The notes under the pieces: model-generated
What the model saw: the letters and a program-made list of their open reading frames with translations, nothing else
What the model was told of the DNA's origin: nothing
Databases searched by the model: none
Program-made: the position numbers and the translations under genes
Part shown: piece after piece, positions 30,718 through 41,992 of the stretch
Layout of the letters: each line of letters opens with the position of its first letter
Numbering within the stretch: position 1 is the stretch's first letter
Source of the DNA: Pseudothauera nasutitermitis
GTDB lineage: Bacteria > Pseudomonadota > Gammaproteobacteria > Burkholderiales > Rhodocyclaceae
DNA length: 64,000 bases
NCBI RefSeq assembly: GCF_004801295.1
Contig: NZ_SSOC01000008.1
Coordinates: 1-64,000 of the forward strand
Direction of reading: 5' to 3'

Positions 30718-31400
30718 GGCACGATCCTCCCATGCTGCAGACGGATGATGCGCTGGGCGTAGGCGCCCAGCGCGGGATTGTGCGTCACCATGACGATGGT
30801 GCGGCCCTCGCCGTGCAGACGCCGCAGGATGTCCAGCACGCGCGCTTCGTTTTCCGCATCCAGATTGCCCGTGGGCTCGTCGGCGAACAGCAGCGGGGGC
30901 TCGTTGACCAGCGCGCGGGCGATGCAGACCCGCTGCTGTTCGCCGCCCGACAGTTCGCTCGGCAGATGGTCGAGGCGGTGCGCCAGCCCCACGTCTTCCA
31001 GCGCCCGGCGGGCCGAGGCCTCGTCGGTGACGCTGTGGTAGTGCTGCGCCAGCATGACGTTCTCCAGCGCGCTCAGATACGGGATCAGGTGGAACTGCTG
31101 GAACACCAGGCCGATGTGGCGGGCGCGGAATTCGCGCCGCGCTTCCTCGTCGAAGCCGGCGGCATCCACCCCGTTCAGCCGCAGTTCACCGGACGAGGGC
31201 GTATCCAGGCAGGTGAGCAGATTCATCAGCGTGGTCTTGCCGGAGCCGGACGCCCCCATCAAGGCGACGAATTCGCCCCGGGCAATGGCGAAACTGGCGT
31301 CGTCGAGCGCGGCCACGCTGCCGAAGCGCCGGCTCAGATGGCGGGCCTCGATCGCGGCCACGGGGTTCTCGCGGGTCTCTTCGGGCATTGCGCTATTCAC
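30714..31400 (-). CDS. ABC transporter ATP-binding protein, MacB/LolD type
   Basis: ATPase (228 aa) for the two FtsX-like permeases encoded upstream. Walker A GASGSGKT, Q-loop VFQQFHLIP, signature LSGGEQQR, Walker B LLFADEPTGNLD and H-loop THNP are intact. It overlaps the preceding permease gene by 8 bases. By analogy with Campylobacter cj1663 it belongs to the P19/FTR1 iron system rather than to lipoprotein sorting. Confidence 0.92.
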   Translation of the reverse strand: MNSAMPEETRENPVAAIEARHLSRRFGSVAALDDASFAIARGEFVALMGASGSGKTTLMNLLTCLDTPSSGELRLNGVDAAGFDEEARREFRARHIGLVFQQFHLIPYLSALENVMLAQHYHSVTDEASARRALEDVGLAHRLDHLPSELSGGEQQRVCIARALVNEPPLLFADEPTGNLDAENEARVLDILRRLHGEGRTIVMVTHNPALGAYAQRIIRLQHGRIVP

Positions 31401-32538
31401 CTTTCAGCACGCTGGCGGGCTGGATGTACATGATGCGGCGCAGCGGCAGCGCCGCCGCGGCCAGGGCCACCGACAGGGAGAGCGCGAAGGTGATCGGCAG
31501 CACCCACGCGCGCAGGCCGATGCTGGCCGAAAACACGGTCTGCCCCAGGACCTGGGCCAGCACAAATCCCGCCAGGCAGCCCACCACGGTGGCCGCCAGC
31601 GAAATGGCCAGGGTTTCCAGCAGCACCTGCCGGATGATGGTGCCGTTGGCCGCCCCCAGAGCCTTCTGCAGAGCGAATTCGCGCTGGCGCTCGCTGACGA
31701 TGGCGGTCAGCGAGGTATTCACGCACAGCGTGGACAGCAGCAGGATGACGATGGACACCAAGCCCATCAGGCCCTGGATCTTGACCAGTACGTCGCCCTC
31801 GTTGGCCGACACCTTGCGGATCGGCCGCACCGCCCAGTCGGGATGGGCGGCGCGCAGTTCGTCGGCGAAACGCTCCACCTCACCGGCCCGGTTCATCATG
31901 CTGAACAGCGCGTGGGACATGGTGCCCGGCTTGTCCAGCCAGTCCTGGGCCAGTTCCAGGCCGACGAACAGCAGACTGTCGCTGGCATCGCCGGCGTCGA
32001 TGATGCCCTTGATCCGCAGGGTCTTCTTGCGCCCGTCGCGGATCAGCGAAAGCGAATCCCCCACCGCCAGGTTCAGGCGTGCGGCCAGCGTGCGGCCGAT
32101 CATGGCGTTGCGGTCGTCGAAATCCACGCCGATCCAGGCACCTTCCACCTGCCAGTAGGGCACCAGCGCGCGCAGGGCGGAAAAGCGCACGCCGGCCAGC
32201 GCCACGTTTTCCAGCTCGCTGCGGGCGGTGCCGTACAGATAGGGGCTGCCGGCCGCCACCAATCCGGGCGGCGCGGCGGCGGCCAGGCGGTCGAAATCCG
32301 CCTCGGGCAGGCTGTGGCCGTGCGCCGGGCCGAGGTAGACGTTCGCGCCGAAGGTACGCAGTTCCCGGCTCATCTTGATGTCGATGTCGAAATACACCGA
32401 GATCAGCGCATTGACGATGGCCGCCCCCACCATCAGCGCGAGAAACACCACCCACACGCGCTGGTTGCGCACCGACAGGGCGCGCAGCAGCAGGATGCCC
32501 GTCATCCTCAGCCTCGCGCTCTTCCTACTGCCGGCCAT
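31393..32538 (-). CDS. FtsX/MacB-type ABC permease (second)
   Basis: The 381 aa have one N-terminal transmembrane segment (VVFLALMVGAAIVNALI), a periplasmic MacB-like core domain of about 200 residues and three C-terminal membrane segments, with the FtsX motif QREFALQKALGA. It overlaps the first permease by 14 bases and the ATPase by 8. The two permeases are related but clearly distinct, so the transporter is probably a heterodimer. Confidence 0.9.
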   Translation of the reverse strand: MAGSRKSARLRMTGILLLRALSVRNQRVWVVFLALMVGAAIVNALISVYFDIDIKMSRELRTFGANVYLGPAHGHSLPEADFDRLAAAAPPGLVAAGSPYLYGTARSELENVALAGVRFSALRALVPYWQVEGAWIGVDFDDRNAMIGRTLAARLNLAVGDSLSLIRDGRKKTLRIKGIIDAGDASDSLLFVGLELAQDWLDKPGTMSHALFSMMNRAGEVERFADELRAAHPDWAVRPIRKVSANEGDVLVKIQGLMGLVSIVILLLSTLCVNTSLTAIVSERQREFALQKALGAANGTIIRQVLLETLAISLAATVVGCLAGFVLAQVLGQTVFSASIGLRAWVLPITFALSLSVALAAAALPLRRIMYIQPASVLKGE

Positions 32539-33793
32539 ACAGCACCTCGGCAGGATCCAGGCGGACGATGCGCCGCGCCGGGAACCAGGTGCCCGCCAGC
32601 GCGATGAACAACGACACCAGCAGCACGCTGGGCACCACGATCCAGGAAAACGCCAGCGCCTCGCCGAACAGCTGCCAGCCGATGGCGCGCGCCAGCCCCC
32701 AGCCCGCCAGGCAGCCGAGCACGGCGCCCACCACGCTGTTCAGCGCGGCCTCGGCATAGAACAGCAGGGCGATGCGCCAGTCGTGCGCGCCCAGCGCCTT
32801 CATCAGGCCGATTTCCTTGGCGCGTTCGATCAGCGCACTGGTCATCAGCGAGGCGATGCCCATCGCCGCCGCGATCAGCGCCGCGCAGGTGGCCATGATC
32901 AGCAGCCACTGGATCTTCTCGATGATGGCGCCTTCGGAAGCTGCCACCTGCCAGATCGGCCGGGCGATGCTGCCCGACACCGCCTCTTCCAGCTGATGGG
33001 CGATGGAGGATACATAGGCGGTGCAGTACCACTGGTCGTAGGTTTCCGCGTCGAGCGCGTCGGGGTCGCGGATGGCGCGTCGGGAGAGATCGTTTTCCGG
33101 CACGCTCAGCGCCGACACGCGCACCGAGCCGACCCGGCCGGGCCGGTCGAGCCAGCCCTGCACCCGCGCGAGCGGCGCCACCAGCGCCTCCTCCTCCTCG
33201 CCGCCGGAACGCAGGATGCCGGTGATGCGCAATGCTTCGCCGTCGACCGTCAGCAGGGTTCCCGGCGTCCAGCCGTGCCGCCCGGCCAGCGCCACGCCGG
33301 CCAGCGCCTCCGCGCGCGCGTCGTCCGGCCAGGCGCCGTCCACCTGCCAGTAGGGGCTGACGATCTTCTGCCCGGTGCGGTATTCCGGGTCATCGGCCAC
33401 CGCCAGCACATGGTCGAAGAAGGTGCCGATGACGCGGACGCTGTGGCCGTCGACCGCCACCTCGCCGTTCAGCAGCGGGGCGAAGCCGACGATGTTGTTG
33501 CGCCAGAAGATGTCCACGATGTTGGGCAGTTCCGACTCCTGCAGCGTGCTCTGCCCGGCCAGCGGGTTGTCCTCGCCCTCGCCGAACAGCGACGGCAGCA
33601 CCGCTTGTTCGGCCGGCTCGAGCAGAATATTGGCGCCGTAGGATTTCATCTCCTTGGCCATCTGATCGCCGATGCCGATCGACACCAGCATCAGGGCCGA
33701 AAGCAGGCTGGCGGCCAGGAACACGGTGGCCACCGCGAGCAGCTTGCGGCGCGGATTGCGGCGCCAGGACTGGCGCAGCATGCGCAGCATCAT
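32525..33793 (-). CDS. FtsX/MacB-type ABC permease (first)
   Basis: The 422 aa show the same topology as the next gene: N-terminal membrane segment, large periplasmic domain (about 40-290), three C-terminal segments, and RAKEIGLMKALGAHDWRI as the FtsX signature. GANILLEPAEQA corresponds to GANVYLGPA in the second permease, supporting an old duplication. It overlaps the DUF2318 gene by 4 bases. Corresponds to cj1661/cj1662 of the Campylobacter locus. Confidence 0.9.
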   Translation of the reverse strand: MMLRMLRQSWRRNPRRKLLAVATVFLAASLLSALMLVSIGIGDQMAKEMKSYGANILLEPAEQAVLPSLFGEGEDNPLAGQSTLQESELPNIVDIFWRNNIVGFAPLLNGEVAVDGHSVRVIGTFFDHVLAVADDPEYRTGQKIVSPYWQVDGAWPDDARAEALAGVALAGRHGWTPGTLLTVDGEALRITGILRSGGEEEEALVAPLARVQGWLDRPGRVGSVRVSALSVPENDLSRRAIRDPDALDAETYDQWYCTAYVSSIAHQLEEAVSGSIARPIWQVAASEGAIIEKIQWLLIMATCAALIAAAMGIASLMTSALIERAKEIGLMKALGAHDWRIALLFYAEAALNSVVGAVLGCLAGWGLARAIGWQLFGEALAFSWIVVPSVLLVSLFIALAGTWFPARRIVRLDPAEVLYGRQ

Positions 33794-35172
33794 GGCGCGT
33801 CTCCTTGCGCCGCGGCCGGCAGGTATTTCTCCGGCTCGTCGCGGAAGGCGTTGAAGGCGGCCTCGTCAGCGAAGAAATAGGTCTTGCCGGCATAGGCATA
33901 GCGGTGCGGCGCCGAGGTGTTGGTGAGCTTCTGGCCGGACACCGGGTCGGTGACCTCGATGGTCAGCACCGTGCTGAACAGCTGCAGACCGGTTTCCAGA
34001 GAGGCCTTGGGAATCACGATCTGCTCGCCTTCGACCCGCCAGTGTTCCACCGGCACCGGGTTGCAGCCGCCGGGCTTGCCGATGCTGGGCTTGAACATGT
34101 GCACGCCGCAGCCGACGCAGACCACCTGATTGCCCTGCTGCACGTAGCCCTTGTCGCCACACAGCAGGCAGGCGTCCAGCACCACGCTGGGGGCCACCCG
34201 GTCGTCGAGACGGTTGATGATGAAAAAGCGCACCACCTTGCCGTCGTCGGCCACCCAGGCGAAGCGGTGCAGGTTGCCGTCCATCAGCGGCGCGAGCGTC
34301 AGCCGCAGTTCATTGTCCGGCGGCATGTCCACCCGCGTGACGGCCGACAGCGCCGGCGGCCGGGAGGCCACTGCGTCCCAGTAGCCCTGCGCACAGACCA
34401 TCGCCAGCACAACCAGCGCCGCGCCCGCGAGCAGCGCCCGCGTCTGCCGGTAGGCGGCCAGCGCGATGCGGCGGGCGATCAGCGCCTGCGCCGCCTGCCA
34501 GGCGCGCCGGCGCGGCCACGCCAGGCGCAGCGCGGCCACCGCCAGCAGCAGGGCCACCAGCAGCAGCGCGCCATAAGCGGCGGCGCTTTCCAGATCGATG
34601 GTCTTGGCTGCGAAGGACAGCCGCGCGCGGGTCAGCTCCAGCGCCTGCAGCTTCATCAGCGAGAGCAGTATGTTGCCGCTCAGCGGCACCAGCTGCAGCG
34701 CGCCCCCGCCCAGCAGCAACAGCCAGCGCCAGCGCGGCAGTTCGCGCAGCAGCAGGCACAGCAGCCAGCCCAGCAGCAGGCACGCGGCGAACGCGGTGAC
34801 GACGCTGGCCAGGTTGAGGATGAAATCGGTGTTGATGACGTGGATCGTGGTGAGCGACGCCAGCGCCGGCGAGCGCCCCCACAGGACGCCGGCCACGGCG
34901 AGCAGCGCGATCTGCCAGAACGGCTCGCGCCGGGTGGTGAACTGCCAGGCCAGAAAACCGGCGAGCAGGACGAACTGCGCGATGCCCAGGCCGAGCGTGG
35001 CGAACTGCCCGGCCGGCAGCGCGAAGCTCAGGCCGATGCCGGCCAGCAAGGCGGCCGCGCTGCTCAGCAGCGTGATCCAGGGCCCGTAGGGGCGGCGCAC
35101 CGCCCAATGTGCCGCCAGCAGCACCGTGGTCGGCAGGAAGGCCGACAGGATCGAGGCCCAGTAGTAGCTCAT
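33790..35172 (-). CDS. Membrane Fe-S protein (DUF2318) with C-terminal YHS domain
   Basis: The 460 aa contain about eight N-terminal membrane segments (to residue 285), then a periplasmic DUF2318 domain with cysteines in DACLLCGDKGY, VVCVGCGVHMF and PGGCNPVPV, able to bind a metal centre. The end (APHRYAYAGKTYFFADEAAF) is a YHS-type domain, usually found in metal-handling proteins. Homologues of the DUF2318 part sit in P19/FTR1 operons (cj1660, FtrD-like) and are thought to take part in iron redox chemistry. It overlaps the permease gene by 4 bases. Confidence 0.9.
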   Translation of the reverse strand: MSYYWASILSAFLPTTVLLAAHWAVRRPYGPWITLLSSAAALLAGIGLSFALPAGQFATLGLGIAQFVLLAGFLAWQFTTRREPFWQIALLAVAGVLWGRSPALASLTTIHVINTDFILNLASVVTAFAACLLLGWLLCLLLRELPRWRWLLLLGGGALQLVPLSGNILLSLMKLQALELTRARLSFAAKTIDLESAAAYGALLLVALLLAVAALRLAWPRRRAWQAAQALIARRIALAAYRQTRALLAGAALVVLAMVCAQGYWDAVASRPPALSAVTRVDMPPDNELRLTLAPLMDGNLHRFAWVADDGKVVRFFIINRLDDRVAPSVVLDACLLCGDKGYVQQGNQVVCVGCGVHMFKPSIGKPGGCNPVPVEHWRVEGEQIVIPKASLETGLQLFSTVLTIEVTDPVSGQKLTNTSAPHRYAYAGKTYFFADEAAFNAFRDEPEKYLPAAAQGDAP

Positions 35173-35242
35173 GGTTTCGGCTTGCGCAATCGCAGCGGGC
35201 GGAGCGTACCTGCGTGCGCCCCGCCCGCGTGGAACACGGCCC

Positions 35243-35764
35243 TTATTTCTTCAGGCCGGTGAATTTGAACTCGAACGATACATCAAACGGCTTCCACCAA
35301 CGCGCCACCCCGGTATTCGCATCGGTATGGCGATGCAGCCCGCCGGCGGACGGCGGCTGGATGTGGTAGGTCAGCTTGTAGTTGCCGACCCCGAGCATCT
35401 TGATGTTCTGCCCGTAGTGCGGGCCATCGGCGGCGACCATCGGCATGAAGGTGCCTTCCTGCTTGGCGCCGGTGTCGGTATTGACCAGGGTGTACTCGAT
35501 CACCAGGTTGGGTATCCACTCCCCGGCGCCGAAACCGTTCTTGTTGCCTTCCGTGGCGTGGATGTCGGCCTCCAGGTGGATGTCCGCCTGCGCCGCGGAC
35601 AGGCCCATGCCGCGCGGCTCCATATCGATCGGCTCGAGATAGACCGCGGCGATCTCCATCTCGTTGATGATCACCGGCTCGCCGATCGGGAACTCTTCGA
35701 AAGCATGCGCACTGATGGTGAAGGCGCATGCGCCGATGGCGGCCAACAGAAAACGTGACTTCAT
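35243..35764 (-). CDS. Periplasmic iron/copper-binding protein P19 (FetP/FtrA family)
   Basis: Secreted protein (173 aa, signal cleaved near AHAFEE, residue 21) of the P19/Tpd family, which binds copper and iron and hands iron to the FTR1 permease. Family blocks present: EPRGMGLSAAQADIHLEADI, NGFGAGEWIPNLVIEYTL and FMPMVAADGPHYGQN, carrying the methionine and histidine ligands. A late HRHTD and a conserved WWKPF follow. It lies 54 bases after ftr1 and 70 before the DUF2318 gene. Confidence 0.94.
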   Translation of the reverse strand: MKSRFLLAAIGACAFTISAHAFEEFPIGEPVIINEMEIAAVYLEPIDMEPRGMGLSAAQADIHLEADIHATEGNKNGFGAGEWIPNLVIEYTLVNTDTGAKQEGTFMPMVAADGPHYGQNIKMLGVGNYKLTYHIQPPSAGGLHRHTDANTGVARWWKPFDVSFEFKFTGLKK

Positions 35765-35818
35765 GGCAGAACTCTCCTTGTGGACAACAGGTAGGACAAT
35801 CGGACCGGCACGCGTGGC

Positions 35819-37756
35819 TCAGCGCGGCACTCCGTCCGCGGTGGACGCGGACCCGGACGCCGCCGGCGCGGCGCCAGGCGGGCGCTGGCGCTTGAGCACC
35901 CACAGCGCGAACAGCGCGGCGAGCACCAGCAGCAACTGCGGCACCAGCGTCTCCCGGTAGGGATGGATGCCGAGCAGGGGGATTTCCGGCGCCCAGGACC
36001 ACAGCGTGGGCTGGAACAGCTTGCCTTCGATCAGTTCCATCATGCTCTTGCCGGCGAACACGAAAGCCATCAGGTACATGAAGGCGCCGGTGAACAGGAA
36101 GAACGGCCGCAGCGGCAGGCGCACCACCGACAGGCGCATGGCGAGGTAGGCCGCCGCCAGCAGCACGCAGCCCGCCAGAAAGCCGCCCAGCAGGGCCAGA
36201 TGGTCGGCGGCGCCGGCCGCATCGGCGAGCAGCGCCTGATAGAACAGCACGGTTTCCGCGCCCTCGCGGTACACCGCGAGAAAACTGGCGAACCACAGGC
36301 CGAACATCGACCCGCGGGTCAGCGAGGCGGAAATCTTGCCTTCCAGGTAAGCCTTCCAGTGTTCCGCCTCGGCCTTGGAAAGCAGCCAGTAGCTCATGCT
36401 GAACAGCACGAATACCGCGACGATCATGGTGAAGCCTTCCAGCAGTTCGCGCTGCGCGCCGGCGTTGGCGAACAGCCAGTAGAACGCCGCCGCGGTGAGC
36501 ACGCTGGCGATCAGCGCCACCACCACGGACTGGCGGATCAGCGGGAGCTTGTCGCGGTGGCCGTTCTTGACCAGGTAGGCGACGATGGCCGCGACGATCA
36601 GCAGGGCCTCCAGCCCTTCGCGCAGAATGATGACCAGGCTCATCAGCGCCAGCGCCCAGGCGGTCTGCCCCGCGCCGCCCAGCTGGGTGGCGGCCTGCGC
36701 CAGCCCAGCCGACAGCGCACTGGCCTCGGCCTGCAGTTCGGCGGCCGGCCGGCCGGCCTTCATCAAGCCCGCCAGGCGGGTGAAATGGCCTTCCAGCGTC
36801 AGCTTCGCCCCGGCGTCGCGCGCGCCGATGCGGCTTTCCATGCCGGTCGCTTCGAACAGATCGAAATAGCCGTCCTGCACCGCGGCGATCGCCCGCTGCG
36901 TCTCGCCCGCGTCGTAGTGCGCCAGCGCCTGCGCGATCGCCGCATCGATGTCGGCGGCCACGCGCGCCCAGTCCGCCGTGCCGGCCCCGCCATCATCGGC
37001 CATGACGTTCGCCGCGGCGCTGGCGGGAATCGGCAGCTCTTCCAGCTGCTCCTCGATGTCCTGCAGCAGCGTGGTGACGCCGTAGCCCAGCTTGGTGATC
37101 TGCCCGGGCTCGGCGGCCAGCACCAGCAGCGCGGAAAACGCCTGGTTCAGCTTCTGCGTGTGCTGTGCCGAGCGGTTCTGGCGGATCGCGATCTCCATTT
37201 CGGAATTCTTGAAACCGTCGAACTGGGCACGCTGGATCCGGGCCCGCGCGCCGGCGAAGTCGCCGCTCTGGTACAGCGAGATGCTCTCCGCCAGCAGATC
37301 GTCGATCAGGCGGTAGTAGTCGTGCCAGTAGCGGTCGATCTTCTCGTTGTCGTAGGTACCGTGCGTACCCTGCGCGGTGAGGCGGTGGCCGGCCTCGATG
37401 GCCGGCTGCACCTCCCGCAGTTGCGCCTTCAGCCAGGCGATGCGGGCATCCACCGCGTCGACGGGCTGCCCTTGCACGATCATGCGCCGGATTTCGCCGA
37501 AGGCCGCTTCCATCTCGAAGCTCTTGCGCGCCGACAGATTGATCCGGATCGGCCCCTCCAGGTTCTCGAACACTTCGAAATACGCCGACTGGACCAATGA
37601 TTTCGCCGCCTCGCCCTCCCCCTTGCGGTAGGCCGCCGAGGTCTGCTCCAACCGGTTCTCGATATCCCGGATCAGTTCTTCATAGTCGCCAGGGGCGGCC
37701 AGCACCGGCAAGGCAAGGATGCACGCAAGCAGCAGGAACAAGCATTTCTTCATCAT
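35819..37756 (-). CDS. FTR1 family iron permease with duplicated periplasmic domain
   Basis: High-affinity iron permease (645 aa). A signal peptide (MKKCLFLLLACILALPVLAA) is followed by a periplasmic region of about 340 residues built from two related repeats, around 25-100 and 262-335 (SAYFEVFENLEG versus DGYFDLFEATGM). The seven-segment FTR1 core has both iron motifs, REGLE (379-383) and REGAE (497-501). ATG 37756 (MMKK) is chosen for the signal peptide; the binding site is weak. It heads the P19-type operon and is preceded by a terminator-like hairpin with six Ts. Confidence 0.93.
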   Translation of the reverse strand: MMKKCLFLLLACILALPVLAAPGDYEELIRDIENRLEQTSAAYRKGEGEAAKSLVQSAYFEVFENLEGPIRINLSARKSFEMEAAFGEIRRMIVQGQPVDAVDARIAWLKAQLREVQPAIEAGHRLTAQGTHGTYDNEKIDRYWHDYYRLIDDLLAESISLYQSGDFAGARARIQRAQFDGFKNSEMEIAIRQNRSAQHTQKLNQAFSALLVLAAEPGQITKLGYGVTTLLQDIEEQLEELPIPASAAANVMADDGGAGTADWARVAADIDAAIAQALAHYDAGETQRAIAAVQDGYFDLFEATGMESRIGARDAGAKLTLEGHFTRLAGLMKAGRPAAELQAEASALSAGLAQAATQLGGAGQTAWALALMSLVIILREGLEALLIVAAIVAYLVKNGHRDKLPLIRQSVVVALIASVLTAAAFYWLFANAGAQRELLEGFTMIVAVFVLFSMSYWLLSKAEAEHWKAYLEGKISASLTRGSMFGLWFASFLAVYREGAETVLFYQALLADAAGAADHLALLGGFLAGCVLLAAAYLAMRLSVVRLPLRPFFLFTGAFMYLMAFVFAGKSMMELIEGKLFQPTLWSWAPEIPLLGIHPYRETLVPQLLLVLAALFALWVLKRQRPPGAAPAASGSASTADGVPR

Positions 37757-37773
37757 GGAAAACGATCGCCCCG

Positions 37774-37813
37774 AAAAAACCCGAATCCGGCGGGTGCCGG
37801 TCAACACCGGCAC
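37774..37813 (-). promoter_or_regulatory. Terminator-like structure in the ftr1 leader
   Basis: On the minus strand an 8-bp stem GTGCCGGT-GTTG-ACCGGCAC (37813-37794) is followed by CCCG-N7-CGGG and TTTTTT (37779-37774), ending 17 bases before the ftr1 start. There is no room for a promoter between it and ftr1, so it would act as an attenuator or be read through. Confidence 0.45.
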
Positions 37814-37868
37814 GTACCCACCGCAAATATGCAGCTTGCCACAACGGCGCCCCTGACTTGAATGAAAA

Positions 37869-38189
37869 TCACTTCTGCTTGAGCCTTATCAAACGGCGCC
37901 GGGACGATGCGAACTGATACGAGTCGCTGAACTGCAAGCCGGAGTCGTTGGCGGCCTTGCCGCTCGCGCGCGGCGGCGCCAGCCGGCGGTCGCCGCGCCA
38001 CCTTCCAATCGGCGTGAAACTCCGTTCGTAGCGTTCGCCGAGCTTGAACACCTCTTCGATCACCCGGTTATAAGCACTGAGGGCGAGCAGCGATTCCCCC
38101 CGGTTGCGGCCTGTGACGCCCCTGGCCAGGGGCGCGGCGGAAAGCAACTGCCCTGCGGCGACAACGACGCACACGCATGGGATTTGCAC
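37869..38189 (-). CDS. Candidate small secreted protein upstream of ftr1
   Basis: A 106-aa frame with a GTG start 10 bases after GGAGGG. Its N-terminus reads like a signal peptide (QIPCVCVVVAAGQLLSAAPL) and the rest is basic with one helical stretch (LSAYNRVIEEVFKLGERYER). No family recognised. It lies between a Fur-like box and ftr1, in the same direction. Start uncertain; in-frame upstream ATGs exist at 38261 and 38306. The gap 37757-38443 holds no other convincing gene. Confidence 0.35.
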   Translation of the reverse strand: MQIPCVCVVVAAGQLLSAAPLARGVTGRNRGESLLALSAYNRVIEEVFKLGERYERSFTPIGRWRGDRRLAPPRASGKAANDSGLQFSDSYQFASSRRRLIRLKQK

Positions 38190-38292
38190 ATGAAGCACAC
38201 CCTCCAGGCCAGCCCGTGGCTCCGGCCGCGAAGCGAGGACCACAGCACATGCCGGAGACATGTTCGATTCCGGCTCCGCAATATATGCGAAC

Positions 38293-38311
38293 GCTAATAC
38301 CAACAATTATC
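38293..38311 (-). promoter_or_regulatory. Fur-like box upstream of the ftr1-p19 operon
   Basis: GATAATTGTTGGTATTAGC on the minus strand matches 12 of 19 Fur consensus positions, with both outer parts conserved, in an AT-rich island about 540 bases before ftr1. Confidence 0.45.
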
Positions 38312-38392
38312 AATTTCAAGTGGCGCAGCAAAAAAACAACGAACGAAATCACCCACTGCCGCAACGAAGCCTCCATCCACCGGGTAAACGCA

Positions 38393-38422
38393 CGCTGCCC
38401 GCCTTTTCCAAGGCGGGCAGCG
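38393..38422 (-). terminator. Hairpin after purA
   Basis: A perfect 13-bp stem (38393-38405 with 38410-38422) and a 4-base loop, 22 bases past the purA stop, separate purA from the iron region. Only a short T-rich stretch follows. Confidence 0.65.
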
Positions 38423-38443
38423 ATCGGAACCGCGGCAGGCGAA

Positions 38444-40913
<2,470 letters not shown>

Positions 40914-40921
40914 GGGGCGGA

Positions 40922-41107
40922 TCAGAGGAAAAGAATGAGCAGCAACAGGCCGGCCAGCATGGAGGACAGTCCGATGAAACGGATCTGTCCGTCGTTGAGC
41001 CGGGCCAATCGCAAAAAAGCCTCGCGCCAGCTGCCTGGCGCGAGGAAGGGAAGGATGCCCTCAAACACCAGCATCAGTGCGAAGGCCGTCAACAGGGTGG
41101 AGAGCAT
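40922..41107 (-). CDS. DUF2065 small membrane protein (YjeT-like)
   Basis: The 61-aa protein has two hydrophobic segments ([18 protein letters not shown] and [17 protein letters not shown]) separated by [18 protein letters not shown], the hallmark of DUF2065. Unknown function; it is regularly encoded next to hflC. Only 3 bases separate it from hflC. Confidence 0.9.
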   Translation of the reverse strand: MLSTLLTAFALMLVFEGILPFLAPGSWREAFLRLARLNDGQIRFIGLSSMLAGLLLLILFL

Positions 41108-41110
41108 GTC

Positions 41111-41992
41111 TCAGTTCTTGCGGGCTCCGCCGGAATTCTTCATGTACTTGAAGAAGTCCGAACTCGGGTCCACCACCATCACGTCGCTCTTGTCGGCGAA
41201 GCTGGAACGGTAGGCCTCCAGGCTGCGCCAGAACGAGTAGAAGTCGGCGTTCTTGCCGAAGGCCTGGGCGTAGATCGCGGTGGCCTGGGCATCGCCTTCA
41301 CCCATGATGCGCTGCGAGTCGCGGTAGGCCTCGGCGACGATGACCTCGCGCTGGCGGTCGGCATCGGCGCGGATGCGCTCGGCCTCGGCGGCGCCCAGCG
41401 AGCGCAGTTCGTTGGCCACCCGGGTACGCTCGGCTTCCATGCGGCGGTATACCGCCTCGGAGACCTCGCCCGGCAGATCCACGCGCTTCAGGCGCACGTC
41501 GAGGATCTGCACACCGATGGTGCGTGCGTCGCGGTCGGCGCGCTCGCGCATCTGGTCCATGATGCGGTCGCGCTCGCCGGACACCACGTCATGCACGGTG
41601 CGCCGGCCGAACTCTTCCCGCAGGCCGGAATTCACGGTCTGCAGCAGGCGGATGCGCGCGCGCGCCTCGTCGCCGGCCACCGACACGTAGTAGAGCTGCG
41701 GGTCGACGATGCGCCACTTGACGAAGTGGTCCACCAGCACGTTCTGCTTCTCGGCGGTGATGAAACGCTCCGGCTCCGGCGTGTCGATGGTCAGGATGCG
41801 GCGGTCGAAGAAACGCACGTTCTGGATCAGCGGCCACTTGAACTTGAGGCCGGGCTCCTGGATGACCTGCTTGACCTCGCCGAGCTGGAAGACGATGGCG
41901 TACTGGCGCTGATCGACGGTGAACAGCGTCGCCGAGGCGAGCAGGATGGCGAGCAGCAGCCCGCCGGCGAAAATCGGCATCTTGTCACGCAT
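41111..41992 (-). CDS. hflC: HflC, membrane protease-regulating SPFH protein
   Basis: Forms with HflK a large periplasmic-facing complex that surrounds and modulates the FtsH protease. The 293 aa begin with a membrane anchor (GGLLLAILLASATLFTV), then the SPFH/band 7 domain (QYAIVFQLGEVKQVI, FKWPLIQNVRFFDRRIL) and a coiled-coil rich in Arg/Glu/Ala. Its start overlaps the hflK stop by one base (TGATG). Confidence 0.96.
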   Translation of the reverse strand: MRDKMPIFAGGLLLAILLASATLFTVDQRQYAIVFQLGEVKQVIQEPGLKFKWPLIQNVRFFDRRILTIDTPEPERFITAEKQNVLVDHFVKWRIVDPQLYYVSVAGDEARARIRLLQTVNSGLREEFGRRTVHDVVSGERDRIMDQMRERADRDARTIGVQILDVRLKRVDLPGEVSEAVYRRMEAERTRVANELRSLGAAEAERIRADADRQREVIVAEAYRDSQRIMGEGDAQATAIYAQAFGKNADFYSFWRSLEAYRSSFADKSDVMVVDPSSDFFKYMKNSGGARKN

